This document shows positions 5,550 to 7,660 of a DNA stretch of 7,660 bases, one piece after another (the stretch's first letter is position 1; every line of letters begins with the position of its first letter). This DNA comes from Lachnoclostridium sp. GTDB lineage: Bacteria > Bacillota > Clostridia > Lachnospirales > Lachnospiraceae. The translations under genes and the position numbers were made by a program. The notes beneath the pieces were generated by a model. It did no database searches and was not told the origin of the DNA. It saw nothing but the letters and a program-made list of their open reading frames with translations. The stretch covers positions 1 to 7,660 of the forward strand of contig DMCD01000267.1 of the NCBI GenBank assembly GCA_003445895.1, read 5' to 3'.

Positions 5550-7660
5550 TTACTCTTCCACGGGATTCTTATAGCGTTCCAGGAATCTCTTTACATACTC
5601 TCCGGTGTAGGAATTGCTGCATTCCGCGATCTCCTCGGGCGTTCCCTTCGCAATGACGGTTCCGCCGCCATCACCGCCCTCCGGACCGATATCGATGATA
5701 TAGTCCGCCGTCTTGATGACGTCCAGGTTATGTTCGATGACAATCACCGTATTGCCGCTGTCAGAAAGCTTCCGGAGAATCTCCACCAGCTTGTGGACAT
5801 CGGCAAAATGAAGGCCTGTCGTGGGCTCATCCAGGATGTAGACGGTCTTTCCGGTACCTCTTCTGGACAGCTCCGTGGCCAGCTTGATTCTCTGGGCCTC
5901 GCCGCCGGAGAGCTCCGTGGAGGGCTGTCCCAGACGGATATAGCCCAGCCCCACATCGTAGAGCGTTTTTACCTTGGTGTAGATTTTCTGCACATTCTTA
6001 AAGTAATCCAGAGATTCTTCCACCGTCATGTTCAGCACATCGCTGATGTTCTTTCCCTTGTACTGCACCTCCAGGGTTTCCCGGTTGTAGCGCTTTCCGC
6101 CGCAGACCTCGCAGGGAACGTAGATATCCGGCAGGAAATGCATCTCGATCTTTACGATGCCGTCGCCGGCGCAGGCCTCGCACCGGCCGCCCTTCTTATT
6201 GAAGCTGAAGCGGCCCTTGTCGTAGCCCCGCATCTTGGCGTCGCTGGAGGAGGCAAAGAGGTCTCGTATCAGATCAAATGCCCCCGTATAGGTGGCCGGG
6301 TTGGATCGGGGTGTTCTTCCGATAGGCGACTGGTCAATGGCAATGACCTTATCCAGCTGTTCCAGTCCCTCGATGCTGTCGTGATCGCCGGGAATGGTTC
6401 TTGCCCGGTTCAATTGTCTCGCCAGGGATTTGTAGAGGATCTCGTTGACCAGGGAGCTCTTTCCGGAGCCGGAAACGCCGGTCACGCAGGTCATCACGCC
6501 CAGCGGGAAGCTGACATCAATATTCTTCAGATTATGTTCTCTTGCGCCGTGGACAGTAATCCAGCCGGCAGGCTGCCTTCGCACGGAAGGCACCGGAATC
6601 CGTTTTCTTCCGGAGAGGTACTCACCCGTCACGGATTCTCTGCACTTTTTGATCTGGTCCGCCGTACCGACGGCTATGATCTCGCCCCCGTGCTCTCCTG
6701 CGCCGGGTCCGATATCTACAATGCAGTCCGCTGCCAGCATGGTGTCTTCGTCATGCTCCACCACCAGGACAGAATTCCCCAGGTCCCGCAGGTTCTTTAA
6801 CGTCGCCAGCAGCTTGTCATTGTCCCGCTGGTGCAGGCCGATGCTGGGCTCATCCAGGATATAGGCCACGCCCACCAGGCCGGAACCGATCTGGGTGGCC
6901 AGACGGATTCTCTGGGCCTCGCCGCCGGACAGTGTTCCCGTAGCTCTGGTCAGGGACAGGTAATCCAGACCCACATTGATGAGAAAGCTCACCCTGGACC
7001 GGACTTCCTTCAAGATCGGCGCACCGATCGCCTGCTGCATCGGGGTAAGTGTCAGGGAGTCGATGAATTCGCGGAACTTGACGACACCCATATTGGTGGC
7101 GTCGTAGATATTCTTTCCACCGACCGTCACCGCAAGGGAACCCTTCTTCAGGCGCTTTCCTCCGCAGGCCGGGCAGGGCGTGATCTGCATGAAGGACTCC
7201 ATCTCCGCCTTGCCGGCTTCCGAAGCCGTCTCGCGATACCTGCGGTTCATGGCGGTAATCAGGCCCTCCCAGGCGATATCGTATACTCCCTCGCCCCGCT
7301 GGCCCCTGTAATGCACCTTGACGGTCTTCCCGCCGGTGCCGTGAACCAGAATATCGTGGACATCCTGGGGATACTCCCCGAAGGGTGTTTCCAGAGAAAA
7401 TCCATACTCCTTCGCCAGTGCTGCCAGAATCGCACCGCCGAAGCTCTTCGGGTCACTGGCGGACTGGAATCCCGGAGCCGCGATAGCCCCCTGCCGGATG
7501 GACAGCGAAGGCTCGGGAATCATCAGCCGCTCGTCAAATTCCATCTTATAGCCCAGTCCGAAGCAGTCCGGGCAGGCGCCGAAGGGATTATTGAAGGAAA
7601 AGCTTCTCGGCTCAATCTCTTCGATGCTGATGCCGCAGTCCGGGCAGGAGAAGTTCTGGC
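5550..7660 (-). CDS. uvrA: Excinuclease ABC subunit A (UvrA), 5' end beyond the window
   Basis: About 702 C-terminal residues of the DNA-damage-recognition ATPase of nucleotide excision repair, which acts in the cytoplasm with UvrB. The family is about 940 aa, so roughly 240 N-terminal residues, including the first Walker A, lie off the right edge. The reading frame continues past the internal ATG at 7544 to the window end. Visible parts are a zinc finger with two CPDC pairs (about 7565-7647), a CPACGGKR motif near 7150-7175, the first ABC signature [12 protein letters not shown] (near 6905-6940), the second Walker [10 protein letters not shown] (near 6455-6480), a C-terminal zinc finger with CEAC and CEVC (about 6095-6185), the second signature [12 protein letters not shown] (near 5885-5920) and Walker [12 protein letters not shown]. 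Everything visible is intact. It ends 66 bp before the symporter gene with no clear terminator, so some readthrough is possible although the functions are unrelated. Confidence 0.98.
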   Translation of the reverse strand, partial: QNFSCPDCGISIEEIEPRSFSFNNPFGACPDCFGLGYKMEFDERLMIPEPSLSIRQGAIAAPGFQSASDPKSFGGAILAALAKEYGFSLETPFGEYPQDVHDILVHGTGGKTVKVHYRGQRGEGVYDIAWEGLITAMNRRYRETASEAGKAEMESFMQITPCPACGGKRLKKGSLAVTVGGKNIYDATNMGVVKFREFIDSLTLTPMQQAIGAPILKEVRSRVSFLINVGLDYLSLTRATGTLSGGEAQRIRLATQIGSGLVGVAYILDEPSIGLHQRDNDKLLATLKNLRDLGNSVLVVEHDEDTMLAADCIVDIGPGAGEHGGEIIAVGTADQIKKCRESVTGEYLSGRKRIPVPSVRRQPAGWITVHGAREHNLKNIDVSFPLGVMTCVTGVSGSGKSSLVNEILYKSLARQLNRARTIPGDHDSIEGLEQLDKVIAIDQSPIGRTPRSNPATYTGAFDLIRDLFASSSDAKMRGYDKGRFSFNKKGGRCEACAGDGIVKIEMHFLPDIYVPCEVCGGKRYNRETLEVQYKGKNISDVLNMTVEESLDYFKNVQKIYTKVKTLYDVGLGYIRLGQPSTELSGGEAQRIKLATELSRRGTGKTVYILDEPTTGLHFADVHKLVEILRKLSDSGNTVIVIEHNLDVIKTADYIIDIGPEGGDGGGTVIAKGTPEEIAECSNSYTGEYVKRFLERYKNPVEE

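Noticed and set aside
5560..5590. A TATAAG -10-like hexamer near the end of uvrA as a sigma-70 promoter for the symporter
   Set aside because: No acceptable -35 hexamer lies 16-18 bp upstream, and the bases are explained as uvrA codons.
3861..6800. A 979-codon open frame on the plus strand
   Set aside because: It lies opposite the kinase, symporter and uvrA genes, has low-complexity Arg/Gln/Gly/His/Pro-rich content and shows no recognisable domain. It is a by-product of GC-rich codon use on the other strand.

Overview
The window is 7.66 kb of bacterial chromosome in which every supported gene lies on the minus strand, so the genes read from the high coordinates to the low ones. Strong AGGAGG-type ribosome binding sites, moderately high GC, tight gene overlaps and the gene families present suggest an anaerobic Bacillota, probably a gut-type Clostridia. 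This taxonomic call is an inference, because no rRNA or lineage marker is visible.

In transcription order the layout is as follows. (1) 7660-5550: the last ~702 residues of UvrA (nucleotide excision repair), with the 5' end cut by the window. (2) 5483-4002: a sodium:solute symporter (SSS/SLC5 family), 493 aa from the start chosen here. (3) 4012-2576: a membrane histidine kinase with HAMP, PAS, HisKA and HATPase domains. (4) 2579-1182: an NtrC-type response regulator with receiver, sigma-54 AAA+ and Fis-type HTH domains. (5) 1181-932: a 250-bp control region. (6) 931-164: pxpA, 5-oxoprolinase subunit A (LamB/YcsF family). (7) 59-1: the first 19 codons of a membrane protein resembling the YcsG/NRAMP-like transporters that usually neighbour pxpA.

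The main result is a self-consistent regulatory circuit. Genes 2-4 overlap end to end (11 bp, then 4 bp), which points to translational coupling of a transporter, a sensor with almost no extracytoplasmic domain, and a sigma-54 activator. Immediately downstream, the pxpA control region carries an essentially perfect sigma-54 promoter (TTGGCATG-AAAC-TTGCT, 998 to 982). About 100 bp upstream of it lie two 16-bp inverted repeats of the form TGTKC-N6-GCACA, spaced exactly 22 bp apart, which are good candidates for the activator's binding sites. A weaker sigma-54-like element precedes the symporter gene.

The simplest model is that the symporter and kinase sense an extracellular solute, perhaps 5-oxoproline (pyroglutamate) or a related amino acid, and the regulator then switches on a 5-oxoproline-use operon. 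The arrangement resembles a split version of the Pseudomonas CbrA (SSS transporter fused to kinase)/CbrB system. The substrate and this analogy are inferences. No RNA genes, CRISPR arrays, insertion sequences or attachment sites were seen.
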